From: Parasitella parasitica
Taxonomy: Eukaryota; Mucoromycota; Mucoromycetes; Mucorales; Mucoraceae
Assembly (NCBI GenBank): GCA_025201805.1
Contig: MU619253.1
Location: 123,914 to 187,913 of the forward strand
DNA length: 64,000 nucleotides
Reading direction: 5' to 3'
Shown: in pieces, positions 1 through 10,445 of the stretch
Layout: every line of letters begins with the position of its first letter
How positions within the stretch are numbered: position 1 is the first letter of the stretch
The notes under the pieces: model-generated
The model's database searches: none
The model's input: only the letters and a program-made list of their open reading frames with translations
What the model was told of the DNA's origin: nothing
Program-made: the position numbers and the translations under genes

Positions 1-664
1 TTTTTCTGGAAATGGCAATTTCGAACAAAAATGAGACAGACTCTTCAATCCCAATTCATACCCCGCGTGCATTTGCAACAACATTTCAAGTCTTTGTTTT
101 GTGCTGAACAAAAATAGACACATAAACTATCTTTATTTTTTTATGGTTAGCTGAGTGAGTTAGAATATTTGTAAATTGTAAATAATAACCTTAAGATTTA
201 TTAAAGAACTGAAAAGCATTTGTACTCCTGGTCTTCACATTGTTGTACCATTGTCTCATCGCAACTCGAGATACAAACATGATAAGAGCTGCGCTCATTT
301 AGATACTTTTATTGTGATTGCTATTCTTCAGGATTGTTTAACATAGAGCTTCGTGTAGACAAAGAACCTCAATTCAGGATGATACGCTCATGCTAATATG
401 TAAAATAATGGCACTTGCGGATCGTCTTTGCCGATCTCTTTTTGTTATAAAGAAGCCTGCTGACGTATGGAATTTTGCATTCCCTTATATAAGAAATAAA
501 ATAATGAACAGGCGTAACAGATTGTTAAAACAGCAGTTTAGGCGGCGCATAGTGTACTCGTCTCCTTACGGCTCATGAGTTCAGAATGAGCCATCTTGTG
601 TATCATGCTTTTGCCATCAAAAGAACAAAAGAATCTCGAATGTTAACATGTAGAGAAAAAAAAC
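1..664. other. AT-rich intergenic sequence, no gene seen
   Basis: Start of the window up to the promoter of the first gene. An open frame at 390-578 has no recognisable motif and no neighbouring exon, so I do not call it. The last 60 bases are T-rich and A-rich, as in other promoters of this window. Confidence 0.5.
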
Positions 665-673
665 TATATAAAT
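665..673 (+). promoter_or_regulatory. TATA box of the Hsp70-like gene
   Basis: TATATAAAT lies 52-60 bases upstream of the ATG at 725. Similar boxes at similar distances precede several small genes further along, which supports its use as a core promoter element. Confidence 0.5.
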
Positions 674-724
674 CATGCAATTATTATATGTTCTTTTTTT
701 TTTTCCTCCATCAAAACAATCAAC

Positions 725-3127
725 ATGGAAAACACAAACACTACCACTAAACAAGAATACAAGTATTTTGTTGGAATTGGTAAGACTATTATGGTATTGG
801 ATACGTTAAAAAGATGATTCAACTAACACTCAAAAGACTTTGGAACTACCGAATCTAGCTGCTGTTATGCTATAAGGGGGGAAAAAGATAGAAACAATGA
901 CAAGCAAATTGCTGTACACTCTGTCGGCTATTGGTGAGTGCACTAGTTATTGCAGTTACCACACTCAAACACTAATACGCATTATTTATCTAGGTCTTGT
1001 CAAAGCATATTTGATTTCAAAATCCCTTCCGCTATTGCTTACCCTGATCCCTCAAAACCAGACGTATATATCGGAGGAAATATAGCAAGATATCCAAACG
1101 CTATTACAAGCTTGCCAGACAAGCTAGATTCACCAGACGGCATAAAGAGTTGTGCAGATTTTTTGAAGGCGTTCAATGCTCACGTCTTGGCAAGAATTGA
1201 ACACAAAGAGAAAGAAAATGGAAGAGAACATGACGATGTTACTCTAGCCAACATTCAATACTGCTTCACTCTTCAACAAGCTCAATATAAGGGAAACCTT
1301 CTTGAAGCACTGAAGTTGGCTGAAATCTACTCCAGCGAGGACCACAAGGACAAAATCTTGATTGTCGACACTCAATTGGCAATGGCGAAGAAGATCAGGA
1401 AACTCCAGCGTATTGAAAACAATTTTATTATCTGTGAAATTGACTCAAAGTTCACCAAAATCACGTCAATGGAAATCATTAACGAAAATGGACGTTTAAG
1501 CGCAAGAGAATCCGGTGATTCGATTACACTTGATAAATTAGGTGACGAGCAGATTGATGAACAAGTTAAGGAGCTTGTAAAAAAGGACATGAAGAAACAA
1601 CAATTGGACTCCCGTGATGATTGCGATAGCATACAGGAACTTGCCCTTCAATATTTCAGAAAAAAAATGAAGGTACATATATGCTACCCATCATTGACTC
1701 CATTTATCCTGACTACTAACATTTTACAAAACTAGTATTGGATTGATTTCGAAGATCTTGAAAAACAGAATTTTGCTCGTGTTTGTCTACCAGGAAAAAA
1801 GGAGACAATTTCTATCGATCTTCCTCTAAAAGATCTCAAAGAGAGAGCTTATGATCCTATGATTGATGAAATTATCGAATCAGTTGAGAAGCTGTATAAA
1901 TCAGAATTTGCGGTACATGTAGTCTTGAGCGGAGGTGGGCAGTCAATCTCAGATTATATGAAGCAAAAATTGGAAGAAAAATTGAGCAAAAGATTGGAAA
2001 GAGATGTACAAGAAAAGCTTGACAAAGAATTGAATGAGCTACTGGAACAGGTTAAAGAAACAACAATTAACGAAAAATTGGATGAGGCGTATGATTGTCT
2101 GGTTCAAGAATTGCGTTACTACACAAAAGAGGCAACTAGAAGGAGAATGATCGACAACCAATACTATGAAGCCTTATACAAATTTACTGCTTTGAAAGAC
2201 AACTCAAAGTTGCAACACGCATTGAAGAAGGAACTAGATGAAAAGCTGAACGAATTTAAGCGTGATGATACTCTTTTGGCTAGATTTACAAAAGGTTTGC
2301 GAGCCAAACTACATTCTAAAGAAAACGTGGTTCTCGAGTCAAACAAAGAGCAAAATCAAAACCAACTCGACAATTCTTATTTGGAGGAATTGATAAAAGC
2401 TATGAAAGGCAGCATCTCTGATACATTGGAGAATATACTTTGCAATATATTCGAGGAACAAGCAGCTGAATTCAGGAACAACTATTCAGTCAAAGGATCA
2501 GACGCAATTTTTGATCAAAATTTGAAAGAGTTTGATCAAAAGTTAAAAGAATTGGGAGGCTTGGATGTCAAAGAAGTCCAAGAAAAATTGAAGAAGTACG
2601 AACTGGATACAATTCTTGGCCAAAGATTAAAGTATCATTGCGAAATTTTGGGTGAGAAGGAATTGACAGATGGCAACCAGATAGAAGATGAATGTGAGAA
2701 CCCTTACGAACAATTGACCAAAAAAGAAGAGTCGAGAAAAAGATGGGAACGCTTTTACAAGATAAGATTGGAATGCGTGCCAAGACATGAATGGGAAGAC
2801 GAACTGAAAAAATTTGAATGCAATTTCGACAAAGGAAAAATAGAATTGTATGATGATTTCATTGAAAAAAACAAGATGGAATCCGAGGAAGAATTGGACC
2901 TGAAATCGGCAGATTTGAAGGAAGATTTCAACGAACAGCTCTCACTTCTTAAGGAAAGATTTGATAACGAATTGCAAACTTTGAAGCACAAAATAGGAAT
3001 AATGATCAATGAATCGGAACGACAACGAGTCTTGAACGAACGCTTCGCTGAAAATAACATTGTTAGAATAATTGGCGATATATCAGCAGCTGAAGCCGCA
3101 GTAGGCATCTTAACCGCAGAGCTTTAA
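725..3127 (+). CDS. Degenerate Hsp70-like protein with long charged coiled-coil tail
   Basis: Four exons (725-779, 837-933, 994-1672, 1736-3127) give 740 residues with phase kept at every junction. The N-terminus carries the Hsp70/actin-fold phosphate-1 motif DFGTT (about residues 19-23), split by the first intron. An adenosine-type motif, VVLSGGGQS, lies near residue 335. The overall plan resembles the Hsp70-12 (HSPA12) group common in Mucoromycota. Where phosphate-2 (D-x-G-G-G-T) is expected the sequence reads ICEIDSKFTK, so the catalytic glycines are gone. The SEPEAA-like segment before it is also altered (DTQLAMA). From about residue 345 the protein is Lys/Glu-rich and predicted helical, not a normal substrate-binding domain. 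A polyadenylation-like AATAAA follows near 3186. ATP binding may persist, but normal hydrolysis is doubtful. The Hsp70-like fold is fairly sure; the function is unknown. Confidence 0.75.
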
Positions 3128-4221
3128 ATCCTAACTACATAGGCTTAAAATTTCTACGGTTTTACTTCATGCATACGGCACAATACAATAAAATTCATTT
3201 GAAACCAAATTAGGCATATCTTTTAATCTTCTTCCAAACCTCTTTTCTTATTCCAATTTTGCAAAACATTAGTTTTTCAAATATCTTGCATGGAAGCCCG
3301 ATCGAGTAGAGGAAATACGGCATGAAATGGACGAAATGAAAGTGCGCCATTTTGGACAGAGAAAAAACCACAAGCAGTGCTACCAACCCATCTTTTCAAA
3401 AGTGTTTCGCAAATGAGAAGGCTATTCTGAAGCCTATATAATCACTATAACCACCGTTATTGCTAATCTTTTAAGAGGCAACAGCAATGAGTGTAAGGGC
3501 GTGTAAGTAAAAAATCAGATGTTATAACTCTGCTTTGAGTTGTTCGTTCATGATTGCAAGTTTGGAAAAACTGCTGCAAATAATATCTCTGGAGCCTATG
3601 CCTTTCGTGTTCAAGGCAGTGTTTATCATCTAATGAGATCTTTTTTGTTTCATACAAAAAACATGAGCTCTACTACCCTGGCTTGACTGAAATTTGCTCT
3701 AATACACATCTTTGACGCTGATAATATGTTGAGTAGTTATAGCGTGAATATTATACTCAATTGGCAGTATGATAAATGAATGGATTCATTTGAAATGATC
3801 ACAACAAATGTTATGAGACGCGCGGGACATTTATTTTGACTTTGAGTGAGGTTTACAACTGTAATTGTGTATTAGCGGGACACCATAAATGTGAGAGTGT
3901 ATTAATATATTATCAGGGGGTAAGATCGTTATAAAAGCTTCTAAACGATACTCTTGAGTAGAATGTATATGTCTGAAAGAATATAGGCAATAAACATAAA
4001 GAAAGATTTATTGAATATGTACTTGAAGATGATAACTTTCGATATGTAAAAGATGATAATTTCGATTAACAAAACTGGTAAAATGAGAAAACGGATCAAG
4101 TCCTACTTGGAGATTATATATTCAAATGTAATTTCATTTAGAAGTTGGTCAGGTAATAACATAATAGCATAATTTATTGAATATAATAAAGGAGGAAGAA
4201 GGAAGAAAATAAGAAAATAGA
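3128..4221. other. Intergenic sequence, no gene seen
   Basis: About 1.1 kb of AT-rich sequence between the Hsp70-like gene and the Crypton relic. Short open frames (for example minus 3463-3657) show no motif or plausible splice partners. I see no terminal repeats that would mark the boundary of the mobile element. Confidence 0.5.
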
Positions 4222-6251
4222 TTATTTGTCTGCAAAGATGGAGCCTTGATGTTTGCTCAAGTAGTCAACTGACCTAGCAAGTTGAAGTCGATATGCTTCA
4301 GCAATGTCCAAAGCAGCGACCTCCCTAAGATTTTTCTCCTCAGCGTATTTCTTGATCGTCATGATGATACGACGTCTTCGCGAGTAGAAGGTTTTATCTT
4401 TTGAGGACCACCCAGGGTAGTTCTTGTCCATCCATTGAACCGAATGGCCACCACTTAATTCGTCAGCCTCAACAACGGATATTGGCGCTTGAGATGTGGA
4501 AGTTGATGCAGCAGCAGCAAGGGACATCAACGGAGTAGAGACAGCAGTTGATGTTATTGTAGGAACTTGATAATCTCCTCCCGCTGGAATCGTTATGTTG
4601 ATATTCAACGGGGCACGACCAGTGGAGATATCACTAATGTTTTTTAAGATCTCGTCCATCTTGCTGTTTGACTGAGTGGCATTCATGGCTATTTGTGATT
4701 ACAACGTTGACAACATTTGTTCAATGTGGGGTACCACAGAACGCAATTGCATGCTGAAGGGATCGTTGTTTTCATGAACTACCATGGCTGCAATCAGGTC
4801 ACTGTAATCAAAATAGTTAGTTTAAAGCGATTATACTTTATGATTGCTGCGATTTAACTTACTCTCTAAATTTCAAATATAAAGGATCCTGGAATAGATC
4901 GTGTTCCCATAAGTGATGATCAGGGTGGTTTCTTCGCATTTTAACAGAATCTTGAAGCAAAATTGTCCTCAATGAAATAAAAAGCTTCAAGAAGCCACCA
5001 GTAGTCGTAGTCTTCTGAGCCGTTCCTGCAGTGATTTTATCTTGCCATAGTTCCACATCAGGATAAACCTTGCGCTTCAATTCTTCTGGAAGATCTAACA
5101 TGCCTCTGGGAAGATATGAGTGGCCTCCTTCTATTGGGAAGCTAGCGAGTTGTCGCATGAGCCTTCTTGGTAGACCTGTCAAGTAAGACCCGTTCATAGA
5201 CGTAGAGTTCCACTGGCCGTTTCGTCTGGTTTTGCTTTCATCGACACCCCACACATCTGCCATTCGTGCGCCTGCATCTCGAAAAATGTGGGTCGCCTTG
5301 CTTGATTGAATTCTACAAGCGTTGAGTCCTTTCTTGATAGCAACAAAATGTGCTTTGGAGGACATCTCAACCAAGTGATCTGACCCTTGAAAAGCTTGGT
5401 ATCAAACTAGTCTCTGGAAGTTGCCATGTTTGGGAGCGCCTCTCCCTGGCATTGGAAGCGATAGAACAGATAAAACGAGAGCATCATGAGCGGACAAATC
5501 TCAGTGAATTTGCTTCGCATACATCCAGATATCCGAATGGCTCCATGTTTGTTTGATGCTATCAGTCATTAGATACAGCAAGGCAAGGCAAGGTATAGGC
5601 CCTTCAGCAGCAAAATTCAGTGACTGAAGATCCACTGATTCAGCTTGACGAGCAGAAGCTCCGCGAAGATACATGTAGTATGAGAGTAAACAAATTAGGG
5701 CACTAAGCAAGCCTTCTTCACTATTTTGATCGATGTAGTGATCAATTGAAGCCGTTAGCTCCCCGACCGTCGTGTATCCATCACCAACAGTCAGTGCTAC
5801 ACGGTCTTGATACTCGTTCCTCTCCATCTTGTTCTCTTTCCTTGCCAGAATTTCTATAGATTGTTCACATTCAATTCGAAGATGAGGGAAGCTATTTATG
5901 CCTTTGTTTCGTTGATCTCTCCAAAGATCGACAATTGCTGCAAGATGGATTTTTATTGTATTTGCGCTGAGAGTTGCATTGGGATCTTCGCCATGCTGAA
6001 GTTTTAGCCTCTTGCGTTGAGAATGCTGTGATGAAAGAAAACCATTAGACATTGAACAAATGCTTATCATTTTGTTTATACCTCTTTGTCGATATAAAAC
6101 GCGACCTTGGATCCACTCACAGTGTGTCTTGTGGGATCTTCTAACACAAAATTTTTCGATCAAAAAAAGGCAGATATTCTTGTTGCATACCCTCAGAAGT
6201 GTTTGCGGTATTCTTTCGTCTGTGATCTCGTCTTGCTTGATAATTTGTCAT
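4222..6251 (-). mobile_element. Crypton-type tyrosine recombinase relic (Ndc10/GCR1_C-like), broken
   Basis: Read on the minus strand, fragments follow the order of Crypton/Ndc10-like recombinases. There is an N-terminal DNA-binding part (6163-5870) and a segment YYMYLRGASARQ that supplies the first catalytic Arg (about 5660). The core has HIFR (HxxR), NGQW and the candidate nucleophile in GSYLTGLPR (5310-5170). A GCR1_C-like end contains WMDKNYPG and FYSRRRRI (4450-4370). An intron at 4861-4808 joins the core to the tail in frame. Lesions are clear: an in-frame TAA at 4699-4701, a TAG at 5407-5409 where the family usually has Trp, and frame breaks near 5500 and 5380. A likely intron lies near 6080-6030. 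The element is therefore inactive. Cryptons lack terminal inverted repeats and I could not define its ends. Confidence 0.75.
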
Positions 6252-7097
6252 TGAGATTCTCTTATTCTTAAATATACTTTAGCTTTTTCAAAAAGATGGG
6301 ATTGGGGAATTGCATTTTTGGGATCATACAGTTTTGTTAGTTACTGAGATAATTAAAAATTTTACGTGTACTTCAACAGTATTTTAAATTGGAAGATGGA
6401 CCTTGAGTATGTTTTTAAGTCAAACCGGCGTATTACTGCGAACTAAAATGTGCCGAGGATATCTTAGAGGTCTTTTATCTAATAGTTTGTATGTAGGAAT
6501 GTATGCATTGAAAAATTAAACAAACCCACACACTCTGAACAAACATACTTACGATAGTAAAGATGGATCATGGCCAATTGAATAGCCTTATTCGTAGGAG
6601 TTTTTTATTCAGATGACAAATTTGTTGTTCAAATTGCTCATGGCTCGGCAAACTATACTCTCGTGACAATTTTGCTATAAAGACCATCCAAAAGGGATGC
6701 GGCATCGCTCATGAGCATGCTCTCGTCATCAGAATGGGCGAAAAAGAAGACCTTGCCTCCTCAAGTCTTCGAAACTGATTTCTATACCATCATTGTCCTC
6801 CTACCATATCCAATGCAGCGTTTGGCTGCATGCTTTCATAAATCAAATCAAGTCAGTCCTGAATTGAAGGACTGGTACTCATGACCATCACATCATTATA
6901 GCTTCTCCAAACAGTAATCGGAGGTTGGTACATAAAAGGTAACACCCGAAAAACAGAAAACGTTTATTTTATCATTTGTATTTGCTAGGTATGAATATTC
7001 TACGAGTGAATTATCAATAAACCTTTTTTTGTAAAAATAAAAAAAAAACCCATATAACCAGCATTGCCATGCCCTATCAAATATACATAACACACCA
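6252..7097. other. Intergenic sequence with a possible gene relic
   Basis: No intact gene. On the minus strand about 6690-6900 reads as short codon-like stretches (for example YESMQPNAALDMVGG and RNQFRRLEEARSSFSP) separated by stops, so this may be a decayed coding exon of unknown family. The rest is AT-rich and featureless. Confidence 0.35.
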
Positions 7098-8555
7098 TTA
7101 ATTCTTGACGACTTGAACAACATCTTCATCACCCACTAAATGGTTGATACCAACACGTTGTGGGTTGTGCTTTGTTGACGTTCCCTATGGCGAATATTGT
7201 CAATAACCTTATTTTCTGCTTTTCTAAAGTATATTCCTACCCAGACTAAAGCATATCTAAAGTTGTTTGTCAAGGATCTGTGAATAGCATGGCACACATG
7301 TTCAATCGTAGCGCCGTTTCTAACAATGAGGCCATCACTGAAATCAGGATATTCACCTCTCTTTTTTGTATATACACGCATCAAGTTCAGTTTTCTCCAA
7401 ATAGTCTCAATGAGATAATCTAAATTGAGGTCATCTTCACAGGATACAACAACTGTATTTTCCTCGTGAGCCAAACGATTGACCTCCTCCAAACTAATCT
7501 GATCAATCTTGTTGTAACACTACAAGTTATCGAGAAATTAAATAGTGCCCAATCTGTATTCCTCAAGTTCAAGCAGCTAAACTTACGTAAATGCACTTGA
7601 TATATCTTCTGTTACCGAGAATAACGTCAATGAATTGATCTACAGTGATGTCCTCACGAATCACAATATCTGCGTTAAAAATTTCTACGTATAATACGAT
7701 TAGATCATCTATCAAGGCACGCTCTGTATGGCCATACTGTAATCATGCAAAATGTTGTGCACCATTTTTTGGTCGATCTTTGTTAATTTGAGAGTCGCAT
7801 TGAAGCTAATACCACCAGCTTTTTTTATCTTGAAAGACACGTTAGGGAAACTTTGATTCAAACGAATACCAACAGCTTCTAATTCAGCCTCCAGTAAAGG
7901 TCTACATGGTAGTGAAATGGGCGTTATTTACGAGGGTCTACTCCCGACCCAACCCCTTACCTTTGATGGGCAGATTTAGTGGCATCTAACATCATCAACA
8001 CAACATCAGCCGTACGTGCAACAGCGATGACTTGCCGACCACGGCCTTTACCTTGAGAAGCACCTTCAATAATACCAGGCAAATCCAGAAGCTGAATATT
8101 GGCACCTTTGTATGTGAATTTACCGGGAACACAGGTCAAAGTCGTAAATTCGTAGCTTGCAACAGCAGATTCGGTAGGTGTCAATTTCGATAAAAGAGTA
8201 GATTTACCAACTGAGGGAAAGCCAATCATGACTACGCGGGCATCTCCAGATTTCATGACATCGAAACCCTCACCCTAACAACATGACACAATAAGAAATT
8301 AAAAGGGCAACAACAAAGAACTCTCCAAACCTTTTCAGACTTTGTCTTTGCGCCCTCCAAGAGCTGTACACGGTATCTGGCTAGTTTGGCCTTCAAAAGA
8401 CCGAGATGGTATTCGGTAGCTAAAGGGACGAGGAGAAAAAGTTTTCTTGATGTTTAAAGATTGTGTGGTACTTTGCGAGTTTGCAACTAACCCTTGTTCT
8501 TTTGCGTGCGTCTGATTTCGTTCTCGATATCATTAATTTTTTCGACAATCCCCAT
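7098..8555 (-). CDS. RBG1: Developmentally regulated GTP-binding protein 1 (DRG1/Rbg1)
   Basis: Seven exons (8555-8492, 8419-8331, 8274-7961, 7901-7738, 7684-7587, 7519-7241, 7184-7098) encode 364 residues, close to the roughly 367 of the family. Features in order: an N-terminal helix-turn-helix-like stretch; G1 GFPSVGKS (69-76); G3 DLPG; the DRG-specific GxGRGRQV loop; G4 NKID (195-198); and a C-terminal TGS domain with [13 protein letters not shown] and [12 protein letters not shown]. The last exon restores the conserved ending [12 protein letters not shown]. Rbg1 with its Tma46/DFRP1 partner associates with translating ribosomes and helps resolve stalls. Several reading frames run on into introns, so naive gene calls would truncate it. 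The start is the first ATG before the canonical MGIVEKI. Confidence 0.95.
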
Positions 8556-8829
8556 CTTGACAAGTGATGTCTTACGAAGGCTTATGTATAAAAGAAAGAA
8601 ACAAAGTTCAAACTGGCAACAGTTGAACGGCCTTGCAAAGAAGCCAAGTTTCTGAATAGTCACGGGTAAATGCCTGATAATAGTCCATCAGCCCTTTCAT
8701 CAATGCAACTAACCAAGGTATAGCAGAAACACTAGTCAATCATATAGCTTCTTAATGGGTCTATATTGCAAGTCTATTTATTATATGCGGTTTCTAAATC
8801 ATATTTTTGTTTATTGATATCTATTTGAA

Positions 8830-9845
8830 TTAGGATCTTCCTCTCATCATTTGACGCTTAGCCTTGCCTGGTCGTTTGACGCTACTCTTTTTATCCAGTG
8901 ACATGCCCTTCTTTGCAGGATTTGCAATGGTGTTTGTCCCCTTTTTTCTCTTGCCCAAAGAATATTTAGCATCCTAAAGACAGCAACTATTAATTATTGG
9001 TCTGGCTGATATGCTTATTGGTAATACCTTTGAGTCTCTATCATAGTTCTTGGCAGGTCTATCATCCCTTGATTTTCCATTATTTGTAGCAGCTGCTAAT
9101 CTCTCTGCTTCTTCCAAGTCGACATTGAATTCGTCATCAAGGGTTACTTCAGCACCATCCTTTCTCTCTATAAATTATATTAGATCGTTTTAAATTACGT
9201 AAATCAGCACAATTACGTACTTCTTGATAGTAGCTTGATTCTTTCGTTTGATTTTGCTTTCTTTTGTTCCTTGTTAAAGATTTGTAATCTACGTAACGCA
9301 TCCTCATCTCCATCTTTAGCCTCGGCAATAAGTCGTTGGCGAACTGCTTCCATTTGCTTATCATCTTTCAACATGGGCGCAATGAAATTCTCAGGCCTGA
9401 AGAAAGCAACACCAGCTTCTTCTGCAAGTTTCCTTCCAACAAGCGCTGCATTTAATGCTTGCTTGTAGAATGCTTCTTCCCGCAAAAGATCGTCATACAC
9501 ATCAGCTACTTGGACAGGCTCTTCTGATGTCACTGTTAATGTCTCTATCCATGGCATGTTTTTCAACCTGATATCATCAGTAATGCGTTCCAAAGCATCC
9601 TAATAATTGCTTTAGTTGGCCTTTAGTAATTTGATTGTAGGTTCTGCAATGACTACCTCATTATTGACTAATATCCTTTGTTCAATGACCATATCGCCGT
9701 ATTCATCATCAATATCATCTTCGTCGAGGTCTTCTAAACGAATCCAGACAGGTTCAGCATCTTCTTTTACAGTATCTTTACCGACTCCAGCCATTTCTGT
9801 TGCTGGTGTGTGATCCAACTTTGCTTTTTGATTTTGTGGTGCCAT
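8830..9845 (-). CDS. EBP2: rRNA-processing protein EBP2
   Basis: Four exons (9845-9657, 9599-9221, 9167-9028, 8973-8830) give 283 residues. The hallmark block lies at the start of exon 2: DALERITDDIRLKNMPWIET, then LTVTSEEP, AFYKQALNAA and a RPENFIAPMLKDDKQMEAVR-like region. The protein ends in a basic Gly/Arg/Lys tail (KAKRQMMRGRS), as in nucleolar proteins. EBP2 acts in the nucleolus in 27S pre-rRNA processing and 60S assembly. The intron at 9656-9600 is needed: reading through gives stops, while splicing joins VNNE to DALERI. An upstream in-frame ATG at 9866 would add seven residues; I chose 9845. It lies 275 bases upstream of DRG1 on the same strand. Confidence 0.93.
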
Positions 9846-10445
9846 TGAATTACTATGTTTAATCAAAAAACATCACTGAAATAAAAAATTTGCCAGCAGA
9901 TTTTATGTGACCTCTGCATTTGTGCTATATGTCGGTAGCCGCTAATGCTTTGTGATGCTATAATTGTAGTCTCTACCTTGTTCAGACTACCAAGTTATTG
10001 TCTTAACGGACCATGATGACCTTTATGCTTTTCGAACCATAATGGCTAGCATGGAAGCAATTGTTGTATATCTTGAAGTTCTTAGTCTCCAATGTTCGCA
10101 TATTTACACATTGTGGTTTTCTTACTCCCTAACCAATTCCATCATTCAAATGTGCATCAAACTGATTTCTTTCTATCAAATAGATTGTGATATAACTCTG
10201 GTATAGTATCTTTTTATTCAAGTTCTGATGGTTTGTTTACACTTGTAAATGTGTATTTATGCATAATTAATCGTGTTGATGCAATATTGCTTTAAACTTT
10301 TATATGGGATAATGATCAAGTGATTTATTTGAATTTCCAAGAATGGTCAAGGGTAGTAGTTTAAGATACATAGTACATAGATAAAAGAGAATTATACTGA
10401 AATTGGTATATTATGTAATACACGAGGGATTGCGTATGTACGGCG
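9846..10445. other. Intergenic sequence between EBP2 promoter and RhoGAP 3' end
   Basis: About 600 bases, AT-rich, presumably holding the EBP2 promoter and the RhoGAP 3' untranslated region. No motif or structured element was recognised. Confidence 0.5.

Noticed and set aside
9600-9656. A 21-nt GC-AG mini-intron in EBP2
   Set aside because: A normal GTAGTC...ATTAG intron of 57 nt at the same place fits better and joins the conserved VNNE-DALERI.
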